The translations under genes were made by a program, and so were the position numbers. The notes under the pieces were generated by a model, which saw nothing but the letters and a program-made list of their open reading frames with translations, made no database searches and was not told the origin of the DNA. DNA of 20,115 bases from Pseudomonadota bacterium (GTDB lineage: Bacteria; Pseudomonadota; Gammaproteobacteria; Xanthomonadales; Xanthomonadaceae), in the NCBI GenBank assembly GCA_023419315.1, contig JAEZYE010000012.1, forward strand, positions 1 through 20,115, given 5' to 3'. Below, in pieces: positions 1 to 7,475 of this stretch; the stretch's first letter is position 1; each line of letters begins with the position of its first letter.

Positions 1-17
1 CCGGAGAGTCCCCCACG

Positions 18-1751
18 ATGAATTCCCTCCCGCAGCCCCCCGTCGACACCGCGCCGGCCACCCCGCCCACGGAGGCGCCCGCCGCGGCCGCGCCCCAGGC
101 CCCCGAGCCGGTCGATCCCGAATCCCCGTACCGCGTACTGATCGTCGAGGACGACCGCGGGCAGGCGCTGTTCGCGCAGAGCGTGCTGCACGGCGCCGGC
201 ATGCAGGCCGAGGTGCAGATGCAGTCGGACGGCCTGCTGGACGCGATGCGCCGCTTCCGCCCCGACCTGGTGCTGATGGACCTGCACATGCCGGGCAAGG
301 ATGGCATGTCGCTGACCATGCTGTTGCGCCAGCAGCCCGAGTACCTGCACCTGCCCATCGTGTTCCTGACCGGCGACCCGGACCCGGAGCGCCAGTTCGA
401 GGTGCTGGAAAGCGGCGCCGACGATTTCCTCAACAAGCCGATCCGCCCGCGCCACCTGATCGCCGCGGTTTCCAACCGCATCCAGCGCGCGCGGCAACGC
501 GCGACGCCAGCGCCGCGCACCACGCTCAATACCGAAACCGGCCTGCCCACGCGCACGTTCCTGCTGCACCAGTTGGGCACGGCGCTGCAGTCGGACAAGA
601 CCGGCGGCCTGTTCTTCATCGAAATCGGCAGCGCGCTGAGCCTGCGCGAACGCTACGGCTATGCGGTGTTCGAGCAGCTGATGAACCTGGCCGGCCGTCG
701 TCTGGCCGAAGTGGCGGCGCCCAGCCCGGTTGCGCGGCTCAACGACAACAGCTTCCTGTGCCTGGCGACCGGCGCGGACGAGTCCACCCTGGACGCCCAG
801 GCCGAACGCCTGCGCGACGGCATCAGCGGCAAGACGTTCCCCGCACGCGATGACAACCTCAATCTGCGTTGCTCGGTCGGCCACGCGCGGCTGTCGCTCG
901 GTTTCGACGATGCCGGCAGTGCGCTGGAAGCCACCGAGCGCGCCGTTCTGCAGGCACGCCTGAAGGGCAACAACATCGCCGCCTACGTGCCGGCGCAACA
1001 GGCCGAGGATGCGCCGCGCATCTCGCTGGAAGATGGCCAGTTCGAACTGGCCTACCAACCGATTGTCGCCGTCGCCGGCAGCGATCAGGCCCAGTACCAG
1101 GTGCTGTTGCGCATGCGTCAGCCCGATGGCTCGCTGCTGCCCGCGTCGCAAGTCATCCCGGCGGCCGAATCGGCCGGCGGCATCGCCCAGATCGATCACT
1201 GGGTGCTCGAACACGCGCTCTACGTCCTCGCCGAGCGCCAGGCCAAAGGGCCGTCACTGCGCCTGTTCGTGTCGCAATCGCCGCGTACGCTGGCACGCGA
1301 ATCGCACGCACAGTGGCTGCTGGAAACCCTGGCCGCGCGCGGCATCGAAGGCACCTCGCTGGTCATCGACCTGCGCATGGCCGATGCGCTCATCCATACC
1401 GTCACGCTGCGCGATTTCTGCCATCAGCTGATGCCGGCCGGCGTGCAGTTCTGCCTCAGCCAGTTCGAGCCCGGACGCGAAGCCGACGCCTTGCTCACCC
1501 AGCTGCCGCTCGGCTACCTGCGCGTGGCAAGCCGCTATGCCAGCGCCCATACGGATCCGAAACTGCGCGACGAACTGCGCACGATCATCGATCAGGCGCA
1601 CCGGGCCGGATTGCAGGTCATCGGCCAGCAAATCGAGGATCCCCAGGCAGCGGCCGCGATGTGGATGGGCGGCGTCGACTTCATCCAGGGCAATCTGGTG
1701 CAGGCGGTCGGCAGCGAACTCGGTTTCGATTTCCACAACGCGGTGCTGTAA
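18..1751 (+). CDS. Response regulator with degenerate GGDEF and EAL domains
   Basis: The 577-residue protein opens with a Pro/Ala-rich tail (1-36). A receiver domain follows (about 38-155) with the acidic pair D45/D46, phospho-acceptor D88, T118 and K140, so it looks phosphorylatable. Residues 170-325 have a GGDEF fold signature (TETGLPTR), but the GGDEF site itself reads LNDNSF near 241-246, so cyclase activity is not expected. Residues 335-570 are EAL-like, but the EAL motif reads QVL (361-363). The usual Asn, Glu and Asp-Asp metal ligands are also missing (for example FCLSQFE in place of the DDFG region and VIGQQIE in place of AEGVE), so phosphodiesterase activity is unlikely. By analogy with FimX/Filp proteins it may bind c-di-GMP or a protein partner without catalysis; this is inference. 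The ATG at 18 follows a GGAGAG at 3-8. The hybrid kinase gene starts 2 bp after the stop, so the two are probably one operon and one pathway. Confidence 0.9.
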   Translation: MNSLPQPPVDTAPATPPTEAPAAAAPQAPEPVDPESPYRVLIVEDDRGQALFAQSVLHGAGMQAEVQMQSDGLLDAMRRFRPDLVLMDLHMPGKDGMSLTMLLRQQPEYLHLPIVFLTGDPDPERQFEVLESGADDFLNKPIRPRHLIAAVSNRIQRARQRATPAPRTTLNTETGLPTRTFLLHQLGTALQSDKTGGLFFIEIGSALSLRERYGYAVFEQLMNLAGRRLAEVAAPSPVARLNDNSFLCLATGADESTLDAQAERLRDGISGKTFPARDDNLNLRCSVGHARLSLGFDDAGSALEATERAVLQARLKGNNIAAYVPAQQAEDAPRISLEDGQFELAYQPIVAVAGSDQAQYQVLLRMRQPDGSLLPASQVIPAAESAGGIAQIDHWVLEHALYVLAERQAKGPSLRLFVSQSPRTLARESHAQWLLETLAARGIEGTSLVIDLRMADALIHTVTLRDFCHQLMPAGVQFCLSQFEPGREADALLTQLPLGYLRVASRYASAHTDPKLRDELRTIIDQAHRAGLQVIGQQIEDPQAAAAMWMGGVDFIQGNLVQAVGSELGFDFHNAVL

Positions 1752-1753
1752 GC

Positions 1754-4180
1754 ATGCCCGCCCATGGGCCTGCCCCGGTCGCCCCTTGGTTGGCGCTGGC
1801 CGCCGGCGTGATCGCGCTTGCCGCACTGGCGATGCCGTTCACCGGCGTTGCCGGCCCATGGTGGTCGGTGGCGCTGGGCGCCATCACCGTGGCGGTCATC
1901 TGCGGCGTGTTCGCAGCGATGAATGCGCGCAGCGCGCATGGGCAGTGGCAAGGCGCCGAAGCCCGCGCTTCCATCGCCGAGTCCGAACGCAACGCGCTGC
2001 AGCGTGATCTGCAACGCCACGACCGGCTTGAGCAGGAACTGCTGCAGGCCAAGCAGGCCGCTGAATCCGCCGTGCTGGCCAAGGGCGAATTCCTCGCCAC
2101 GATGAGCCACGAAATCCGCACGCCGCTCAATGGCATCGTGCCCATGCTGGACATGCTGGCGCGCGCGCCGCTGGCGCCCGACCACCGCGAAATGCTCAAC
2201 ACCGCCAGCGCGTCTTCGCACCAGCTGTTGCGCATCGTCGACGACATCCTCGATTACTCCAAGCTCGAAGCCAACAAGCTCGAACTGGAGATCACCGCGT
2301 TCAACCTGCGCGAACTGCTCGATGGCGTGCTGCAGCTGATGCAGCGCCCGGCCGAGAACAAGGGATTGCGTTTGAGCCTGCAACTGGATCCGGCCGTGCG
2401 GCTCCCTGTGCGCGGCGATCCCGTCCGGCTGCGCCAGGTACTGAGCAATCTCATCGGCAACGCCATCAAGTTCACCGAGCGCGGTTCGATCACACTGGTC
2501 GTGCGCCGCCTGGGCGAAACATCCGGGCAGCATCTGCTGCGATTCGAAGTCCGTGATACCGGCATCGGCATCGCACTGGATGCGCAGGCGCGACTGTTCC
2601 GTTCCTTCACCCAGGCCGACGCCTCGACCACGCGCCTGTACGGCGGCACCGGACTGGGCCTGGCGATCTGCAAGCGCATCGTGGATCTGATGGGGGGCCG
2701 CATCGACGTGGTGTCCGAACCCGGCCGTGGCTCGACGTTCTGGTTCGAAGTTCCGCTGACCAAGGTCGTCGGCGACCTGCGCCTGCGTGACGCACACGCT
2801 TTCAGCCAGGCACGCGTACTTTTAATCTCGCCCGACGCCCGGCTGCGCCAGCGGCTGGGCCTGTTGCTGACCAACTGGGGCGCGCAGGTCACTTCGGTGG
2901 AAACCACGCAGGAAGCACTTGAGCGCCTGCGCGCAGCGAGCGATCGCAACGCCGAGGATTTCATGGCCGTCGTGGCCGATCTCGGCGGCATCCGCAGCAC
3001 GGCGCGTGCGCTGCACCGCACGCTGGCGCGGCGTCCCGCGGACTCCGACATCCGCCTGATCTGGTTGTACGGCGATGAAGCCGTTCCGGAAGAACTGCGC
3101 GCTTCCAGTACCTCGCTGTCGCGCCAAGGGCCCGATACGGATCTGCGCGCGGCGCTGTTCGGTGACACCTCCGAAGCAGAAGAGGAAGTCGCCGGCATCG
3201 CGCCGATGCCCGACATTTTTGACGCAGTGCCCGGCCCGTCCATCGCACCGGTGGCCGCAGGCAAGCAGGAGCCCGAAACCGTGTCCGAATCGCCGCAACC
3301 CCTGGGCGCGCTCCCGCCGGAGACGCGCTTGCTGCTGGTCGAAGACAATCCGGTCAACCTGCTCGTCGCACAGAAGCTGCTGAACTCGTTCGGCCTGCGC
3401 ACGGAATCCGAATCCAACGGCGAACTGGCGCTCAAGCGCATGCTCAACGAGCATTTCGACGTGGTCTTCATGGACTGCCAGATGCCGGTGCTGGATGGCT
3501 ACGGCGCTACGCGCCGGTGGCGCGAGCATGAAGCGCACATCGGCGCGGCGAAACGCTTGCCGATTGTCGCGATGACCGCCAATGCAATGGCAGGCGATCG
3601 CCAGCGCTGCATCGACGCGGGCATGGACGACTACCTGGCCAAGCCGGTCGCACGCGATCAACTGGAAGCCTGCTTGCGACGCTGGCTGCCGACCGGCATC
3701 GCACTTTCCCCCAATCCAGCTGCGGCTGCCGCGACATCGCCGGCCGACGCGGAAGCTGCCCGTCCGGTCGCGCCGAGCTTCCCGGTGCTCGATCACAGCA
3801 TGCTGGAAGAACTGCGCGAGATCGCCGGTGACGAAACTTCGCGCATCATCAGCCTGTTCCTGGAAGACGCACCGCGGCTGATCGCGTCACTCGAAAAAGG
3901 CGCTGCCGTCCCGGATCTGGATGCAATGCGCGATGCCGCGCATACGCTGAAATCATCAAGCGCCAATGTGGGCGCGATGGCGTTGTCCGCCGCCGCCAAG
4001 CGGGTGGAACTGGGTGCGCGCGCCGCCAAGCTGGATCGCCCGGCGGTTGCAGTGGCACTCGTGATTGCCGAATACGCGCGTGCGCGAATGGCGTTGCTGG
4101 GTTACGCGGCGCAGCAGCTCGGCAAGCCGCTGTCGCCGACCACCGGTTCGACTCAGTCTTCGAGCTTGGTCAACAGATAG
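1754..4180 (+). CDS. Hybrid sensor histidine kinase with pseudo-receiver, receiver and HPt domains
   Basis: This 808-residue membrane kinase has two hydrophobic helices (about 9-29 and 35-55) with almost no periplasmic loop. A coiled linker (65-110) leads to a HisKA domain with SHEIRTPLNG (H119) and an HATPase domain with the N box (about 232-240), DTGIGI and GGTGLGL (297-303). Residues 353-470 resemble a receiver but lack the paired acidic residues and the conserved Lys, although D409 is in place. They are followed by an acidic/Pro-rich linker. A complete receiver lies at about 524-645 (E530/D531, D574, T608, K630). A C-terminal HPt domain (about 680-785) has H730 in AAHTLKSSS. The layout fits a BarA/RpfC-like phosphorelay; the signal cannot be told from sequence. 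The ATG at 1754 lies 2 bp after the upstream stop, and the open frame upstream of it is only the shadow of the preceding gene. The 3' end overlaps bfr tail to tail by 28 bp. Confidence 0.9.
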   Translation: MPAHGPAPVAPWLALAAGVIALAALAMPFTGVAGPWWSVALGAITVAVICGVFAAMNARSAHGQWQGAEARASIAESERNALQRDLQRHDRLEQELLQAKQAAESAVLAKGEFLATMSHEIRTPLNGIVPMLDMLARAPLAPDHREMLNTASASSHQLLRIVDDILDYSKLEANKLELEITAFNLRELLDGVLQLMQRPAENKGLRLSLQLDPAVRLPVRGDPVRLRQVLSNLIGNAIKFTERGSITLVVRRLGETSGQHLLRFEVRDTGIGIALDAQARLFRSFTQADASTTRLYGGTGLGLAICKRIVDLMGGRIDVVSEPGRGSTFWFEVPLTKVVGDLRLRDAHAFSQARVLLISPDARLRQRLGLLLTNWGAQVTSVETTQEALERLRAASDRNAEDFMAVVADLGGIRSTARALHRTLARRPADSDIRLIWLYGDEAVPEELRASSTSLSRQGPDTDLRAALFGDTSEAEEEVAGIAPMPDIFDAVPGPSIAPVAAGKQEPETVSESPQPLGALPPETRLLLVEDNPVNLLVAQKLLNSFGLRTESESNGELALKRMLNEHFDVVFMDCQMPVLDGYGATRRWREHEAHIGAAKRLPIVAMTANAMAGDRQRCIDAGMDDYLAKPVARDQLEACLRRWLPTGIALSPNPAAAAATSPADAEAARPVAPSFPVLDHSMLEELREIAGDETSRIISLFLEDAPRLIASLEKGAAVPDLDAMRDAAHTLKSSSANVGAMALSAAAKRVELGARAAKLDRPAVAVALVIAEYARARMALLGYAAQQLGKPLSPTTGSTQSSSLVNR

Positions 4181-4623
4181 TTCGGTTCGCCGATCCGATC
4201 AATCAACGCAAGCTGCGTTTCCAGCCAGTCGATGTGTTCTTCCTCGGAATCGAGGATGTTGGCGAACAGTTCGCGCGTGACGTAATCGCCAATGCTCTCG
4301 CAATACTTGATGCCATCCCGCAGCACCGGCAGACCGTCGTATTCCAGCGCCAGATCGCATTCAAGCAGTTCGCGCGGGTTCTCGCCGATGCGCAGCTTGC
4401 CCAGTGCCTGGAAGTTCGGAAGGCCATCGAGGAACAGGATGCGCTCGGCCAGCTTGTCCGCGTGCTTCATCTCGTCGATGGATTCCTTGTACTCGTGCTC
4501 GGCCAATTCCTTGAGCCCCCAGTTCTTCAGCATCTTGGCGTGCAGGAAGTACTGGTTGATGGCAGTCAGTTCGTTGTAGAGCGCCTTGTTGAGGAACTCG
4601 ATGACCTTGGCGTCGCCTTTCAT
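4153..4623 (-). CDS. bfr: Bacterioferritin
   Basis: This is a cytoplasmic iron-storage protein that oxidises Fe(II) and stores it as a mineral inside a 24-subunit haem-containing shell. The 156 residues are close to the roughly 158 of E. coli Bfr and need no gaps at the active site. The diiron ferroxidase ligands E18, E51, H54, E94, E127 and H130 are all present, and M52 is the expected axial ligand of the inter-subunit haem. The ATG at 4623 gives the usual MKGD start and has GGGAG at 4631-4635 with a 7-nt spacer. An ATG 11 codons further upstream is possible but adds a tail that looks unrelated to the family. No bfd ferredoxin gene lies nearby. The gene's last 28 bp overlap the end of the kinase gene on the other strand. 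Confidence 0.97.
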   Translation of the reverse strand: MKGDAKVIEFLNKALYNELTAINQYFLHAKMLKNWGLKELAEHEYKESIDEMKHADKLAERILFLDGLPNFQALGKLRIGENPRELLECDLALEYDGLPVLRDGIKYCESIGDYVTRELFANILDSEEEHIDWLETQLALIDRIGEPNYLLTKLED

Positions 4624-4630
4624 GACGCGG

Positions 4631-4635
4631 CTCCC
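4631..4635 (-). promoter_or_regulatory. Ribosome binding site that sets the bfr start
   Basis: Read on the minus strand this is GGGAG, 7 nt before the ATG at 4623. It favours that codon over the upstream in-frame ATG at 4656. Confidence 0.6.
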
Positions 4636-4743
4636 ATGACGTTGGAAACGCCGCATGCTACCGCGTCATCCGCCCGCCTGACGTAACGCGAATCGTGTAC
4701 ATCCGTCACGGAGCGAACCGCAGCATCTGCTTCATGCAGGCAT

Positions 4744-4779
4744 AAAAAAGGCCCGACAGCGGGAGGGAGCTGTCGGGCC
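4744..4779 (-). terminator. Rho-independent terminator of the phasin gene
   Basis: On the minus strand there is a perfect 11-bp stem (GGCCCGACAGC at 4750-4760 pairing with 4769-4779). It has an 8-nt loop and is followed directly by six U residues (A run at 4744-4749 on the plus strand). It lies about 54 bp after the phasin stop codon and separates phasin from bfr, which is transcribed the same way. Confidence 0.93.
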
Positions 4780-4808
4780 CGTCTGCGCGGTGGGAGGGGA
4801 TACCGCGC
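4744..4808 (-). ncRNA. Candidate 3'-UTR small RNA with two C-rich hairpin loops
   Basis: Two hairpins stand in tandem in the phasin 3' region on the minus strand. The first (4785-4808) has a 7-bp stem GCGCGGT/ACCGCGC and the loop AUCCCCUCCC. After 5 nt the second (4750-4779) has an 11-bp stem, the loop UCCCUCCC, and a U-tail at 4744-4749. Both loops carry CCUCC, the complement of a Shine-Dalgarno sequence. C-rich or CCUCC loops occur in known small RNAs such as sX13 of Xanthomonas and the cuckoo RNAs of alphaproteobacteria. A stable processed RNA is therefore plausible but unproven. The simple alternative is a double terminator. Confidence 0.35.
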
Positions 4809-4833
4809 AAATTCCGGAAAACGTGGGCAGTGC

Positions 4834-5226
4834 TTACTTGCCCTTGGCGGCCTTGGTCGCCTTGGCCACGCTGGCCTGGACGGTGTCGGTCGCGCTTTCG
4901 AACTGGCTCTTCACCAGCTGGCCTAAGGCTTCGCCGGTCTTGAGGGTGACGCCGAAGACTTCCTGGCTGGCCGCAACGAGACGCTCGGCATTGTCCTTGG
5001 CAATCTGCAGGCCCTTCGGCCACAGGTTCTTGTAGCTTTCGAGGTCGCCGGCTTCGGACAACTCGCCGAAGAATGCAGTGGTGGCGTCGATGTTCTTTTC
5101 GAAGGTCTTCAGCTGGACGCCGAAGACGGTCTCGGCGCTTTCGAGCGCCAGACGGTTCGCGCGCGCGGCGGCGGCGGCGAACTGATGCGTGTAGGTGCTG
5201 AACTGCTCGTTGAACTGGGCGGACAT
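4834..5226 (-). CDS. Phasin family protein
   Basis: This 130-residue, mostly helical amphipathic protein matches the phasin family of small proteins that coat polyhydroxyalkanoate granules. Visible signs are the N-terminal stretch of about 70 residues rich in Ala, Phe, Gln and Glu (starting MSAQFNEQF), a second similar helical block (LVAASQEVFGVTLKTGEAL), and an Ala/Lys-rich tail ending AKGK. There is no signal peptide or membrane segment. The ATG at 5226 has GGAG at 5234-5237, a 7-nt spacer. The gene stands alone between its own promoter (5263-5291) and terminator (4744-4779). No phaC, phaA or phaB gene is in the window, so the link to polyester granules rests on the family alone. Some phasin-like proteins act as general stress or chaperone-like proteins. 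Confidence 0.85.
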   Translation of the reverse strand: MSAQFNEQFSTYTHQFAAAAARANRLALESAETVFGVQLKTFEKNIDATTAFFGELSEAGDLESYKNLWPKGLQIAKDNAERLVAASQEVFGVTLKTGEALGQLVKSQFESATDTVQASVAKATKAAKGK

Positions 5227-5262
5227 GGCGGACTCCAGAGGATTGCCGATTTGTTGCGTCGC

Positions 5263-5291
5263 AGCATATCGGCCTCGATGCTGCAGTGCAA
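5263..5291 (-). promoter_or_regulatory. Sigma-70-like promoter for the phasin gene
   Basis: On the minus strand TTGCAC (5286-5291) and TATGCT (5263-5268) are separated by exactly 17 bp. They match the -35 and -10 consensus at three and four positions. The predicted start near 5256 would give a leader of about 30 nt that includes the GGAG ribosome site. The match is by eye only. Confidence 0.45.
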
Positions 5292-5390
5292 TATGAGTCT
5301 CGCCTGTTTCCGACGAACGGTCATCCCGCCTTTCAAATCAACCGGTTAACGGGACCGGCAGCGGGCCGCCGACGGCTCCGTGGGCTCACA

Positions 5391-5744
5391 TCAGCCGCGA
5401 TAGCGGCTGCCTGCGGTGCAGGTCTCGTGGACGACCACCTCGCTCAAGCCCGGCAATGCGGGCTTGAGCTGGTCCCAGATCCACACGGCCAGCCGCTCGC
5501 TGGTCGGATTCTCGAGGCCGGGAATGTCATTGAGGTAGTGGTGGTCCAGCCGATCGTAAATCGGCTTGAACGCTGCTTTTACATCCGCAAAGTCCATCAC
5601 CCAGCCGGTATGCGGATCGATGTCGCCGGAAACGTGCAACTCCACCCGGAACGAATGCCCGTGCAGCCGCGCGCACTTGTGCCCTTCCGGTACGTTCGGC
5701 AGGCGGTGGGCTGCTTCGAGGGTGAAGATCTTGAAGATGTCCAT
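5391..5744 (-). CDS. queD: 6-carboxy-5,6,7,8-tetrahydropterin synthase (QueD)
   Basis: QueD converts dihydroneopterin triphosphate to 6-carboxy-tetrahydropterin, the second step towards the 7-deazaguanine precursor of queuosine in tRNA. The 117 residues match the usual 115-120. The zinc ligands H13 (AAHRL), H28 and H30 (LHGH) are present. So are the catalytic C24 in the CxxxHGH arrangement, the D67/H68 pair, and the late HETC motif with E107. The order and spacing are those of the PTPS/QueD family, and the CxxxHGH form favours QueD over animal-type pyruvoyl-tetrahydropterin synthase. AGGA at 5753-5756 supports the ATG at 5744. The gene follows rhlE on the same strand after 32 bp, so co-transcription is possible. 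No other queuosine gene is in the window. Confidence 0.93.
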   Translation of the reverse strand: MDIFKIFTLEAAHRLPNVPEGHKCARLHGHSFRVELHVSGDIDPHTGWVMDFADVKAAFKPIYDRLDHHYLNDIPGLENPTSERLAVWIWDQLKPALPGLSEVVVHETCTAGSRYRG

Positions 5745-5776
5745 GCAACGTTTCCTGATCTGATCGATCGCCTGGC

Positions 5777-7114
5777 TCAGGCCGAGGGACGCTGGCGCTG
5801 ACCACCACGCCGCGCACCGTCACGCGACTGGCCGCCATGCTTTTTCGGGCCGGCATGATTCTGGCGCGGCGCGGGCGGATGCGGGCGGCGGCCGTGCTTG
5901 CGCGGCGCCTTCTGGCCGCCGGGACGCTCGTCGTTGCGCGCGTTCGAGTTGCCCCAGCGGATCGGCACCTGCGGTTCGAAGCCGGGCATTTCGACGATGT
6001 CGAGATCGCGCTGGAGCATGCGGTTGATCTGCCGCAGGTACTTGGCTTCGTCCTGTGCGACCAGCGAAATCGCTTCACCCGAAGCGCCCGCGCGACCGGT
6101 ACGGCCGATGCGGTGGACATAGTCTTCGGCCACCATCGGCAAGTCGAAATTGATCACCCGCGGCAGTTGATCGATATCGATGCCGCGTGCGGCGATGTCC
6201 GTGGCCACCAGCACGTTGATGCGGCCGGCCTTGAAGTCGCCCAGCGCACGCAGGCGCGCGCCCTGTGACTTGTTGCCGTGAATCGCAGCCGCGCGCACAC
6301 CGCTCTTTTCAAGGAAAGTGGCGAGCTTGTCGCAACCGTGCTTGGTGCGGCCGAACACCAGCGTCTGCACGCGTGCATCCTTGGCCAGCAGATGCAGCAG
6401 CAGTTCACGCTTGCGCGTGCCATCCACCGGATGGACGCGGTGGGCAATGGTGTCGGCCACGGTGTTGCTCGGCGTGACCTGCACCTGTTGCGGCTCCTGC
6501 ATGAATTCGAGCGCCAGTTCGCGAATCGGCTCGGCGAAGGTCGCCGAGAACAGCAGCGTCTGGCGGTTCTGGCGTGGCAACTTGGCGAGGATGCGCTTGA
6601 TGGATGGCAGGAAGCCCATGTCGAGCATGCGGTCGGCTTCGTCCAGCACGAGGACTTCGATGCCGGACAGATCGACGCTGCGGCGCTCGATGTGATCGAT
6701 CAGGCGGCCCGGGCAGGCAATCAGCAGATCCACGCCGCGACGCAGCGCGTCGAGCTGGTTGCCCATGCCGACACCGCCGTAGATCGTCGTGCTCGGGATG
6801 CGCAGGTACTTGCCGTACGCGCGCAGGCTGTCATGCACCTGCACCGCGAGTTCGCGGGTCGGGGTCAACACCAGCGCACGCGGTTTGCGCGCGCCGCGCG
6901 GCGCGACTTCCTGCGGGCTCGTGGCCAGGTACTGGATCAGCGGCAGGCCGAATGCCGCCGTCTTGCCCGTACCGGTCTGGGCGCCGGCGAGCAGATCGTG
7001 GCCGGCGAGGACGACCGGAATCGCCTGCGCCTGGATCGGGGTGGGTTCGGTGTACCCCTGTTCTTCAAGGGCGCGAAGCAGGGCCGGTGCAAGGCCCAGG
7101 GAAGCGAACGACAT
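5777..7114 (-). CDS. rhlE: DEAD-box ATP-dependent RNA helicase, RhlE type
   Basis: This 445-residue cytoplasmic helicase unwinds short RNA duplexes in RNA decay, ribosome assembly or cold response. The family motifs appear in order: the Q motif (F3 and Q28 in TPIQAQ), Walker A AQTGTGKT (45-52), PTRELA (85-90), the GG motif, TPGR-like CPGR (134-137), LDEAD (157-161), SAT (190-192), ATDIAARG (304-311) and HRIGRTGRAG (334-343). The tail from about 390 is rich in Arg, Lys, Gly, His and Pro and looks disordered and RNA-binding, as in RhlE proteins. The ATG at 7114 gives the typical MSFASLGL start, with AGGAG at 7125-7129. An in-frame extension upstream to 7360 looks non-coding. A long leader (up to 361 bp) precedes it. 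Confidence 0.94.
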   Translation of the reverse strand: MSFASLGLAPALLRALEEQGYTEPTPIQAQAIPVVLAGHDLLAGAQTGTGKTAAFGLPLIQYLATSPQEVAPRGARKPRALVLTPTRELAVQVHDSLRAYGKYLRIPSTTIYGGVGMGNQLDALRRGVDLLIACPGRLIDHIERRSVDLSGIEVLVLDEADRMLDMGFLPSIKRILAKLPRQNRQTLLFSATFAEPIRELALEFMQEPQQVQVTPSNTVADTIAHRVHPVDGTRKRELLLHLLAKDARVQTLVFGRTKHGCDKLATFLEKSGVRAAAIHGNKSQGARLRALGDFKAGRINVLVATDIAARGIDIDQLPRVINFDLPMVAEDYVHRIGRTGRAGASGEAISLVAQDEAKYLRQINRMLQRDLDIVEMPGFEPQVPIRWGNSNARNDERPGGQKAPRKHGRRPHPPAPRQNHAGPKKHGGQSRDGARRGGQRQRPSA

Positions 7115-7475
7115 GATGGAACAACTCCTGTGGGACGCCGATGGCCGCAGCGTGCTGTCGCACGCCGTCCGGAGACGGGCGTCATGACCCGAAGCGTTCC
7201 CTGAAAACCGCGCTGCGAGGGGCTTTTGGCGGCCGACGCCGAGATTGGCGCCGCCGGGTTTGCACAACGAAAGAAGTCGGAAGTGGAGCGGATGAGCCCG
7301 GCACGGGCGGCATCGGCGGGCCTGAGGGGAAACGAACGGCCGCTGGCAAACGGCGCGCACTTTAACCGATTGCCGAGGGTTCCGCTATCGGAAAATGCCG
7401 CGTTCATTGAGGTGAATTACTCGTAAAGGCGTCGGCAAAGGTATGATGTGATTCTCTTTTCCCGTGTCCTCGCCC
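7115..7475. other. Divergent intergenic region between rhlE and fnr
   Basis: This 361-bp gap carries the start signals for rhlE (leftward) and fnr (rightward). Near rhlE I see its AGGAG ribosome site and a GC-rich hairpin at 7228-7255 (GGCGGC pairing with GCCGCC, with an inner GCC/GGC step and a 4-nt bulge) that would lie in the rhlE leader. Near fnr there is a good -10 element (see 7407-7447). I found no convincing small gene and no clear rhlE promoter. Confidence 0.6.
7407..7447 (+). promoter_or_regulatory. Possible fnr promoter with an FNR-like half-matched box
   Basis: TATGAT at 7442-7447 matches the -10 consensus at five of six positions. No -35 element stands 17 bp upstream. Instead TTGAG-N4-ATTAC at 7407-7420 matches the FNR box TTGAT-N4-ATCAA at seven of ten positions. 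Its centre is about 28.5 bp before the -10 element, close to the spacing of class II FNR-activated promoters (site at -41.5). This suggests autoregulation, but the second half-site is weak. Confidence 0.3.

Noticed and set aside
869..1753. In-frame upstream extension of the hybrid kinase by 295 residues
   Set aside because: It lies wholly inside the response-regulator gene in another frame, looks Arg/Ala-rich like a shadow, and the ATG at 1754 directly precedes the membrane helices.
1592..2797. Minus-strand open frame of about 400 codons opposite the kinase gene
   Set aside because: It is antisense to conserved HisKA and HATPase coding sequence and has no domain of its own.
4624..4743. Search for a bfr promoter or Fur-like site
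   Set aside because: A TAGCAT -10-like hexamer is present but has no -35 at a usable distance, and I could not see an iron box.
5342..5358. CCGGT/ACCGG inverted repeat downstream of queD
   Set aside because: The 5-bp stem lacks a U run, so it is not a supported terminator.
7115..7360. N-terminal extension of RhlE by 82 residues
   Set aside because: The extension has Cys/Arg/Pro-rich random composition, while the ATG at 7114 has a ribosome site and gives the family start.
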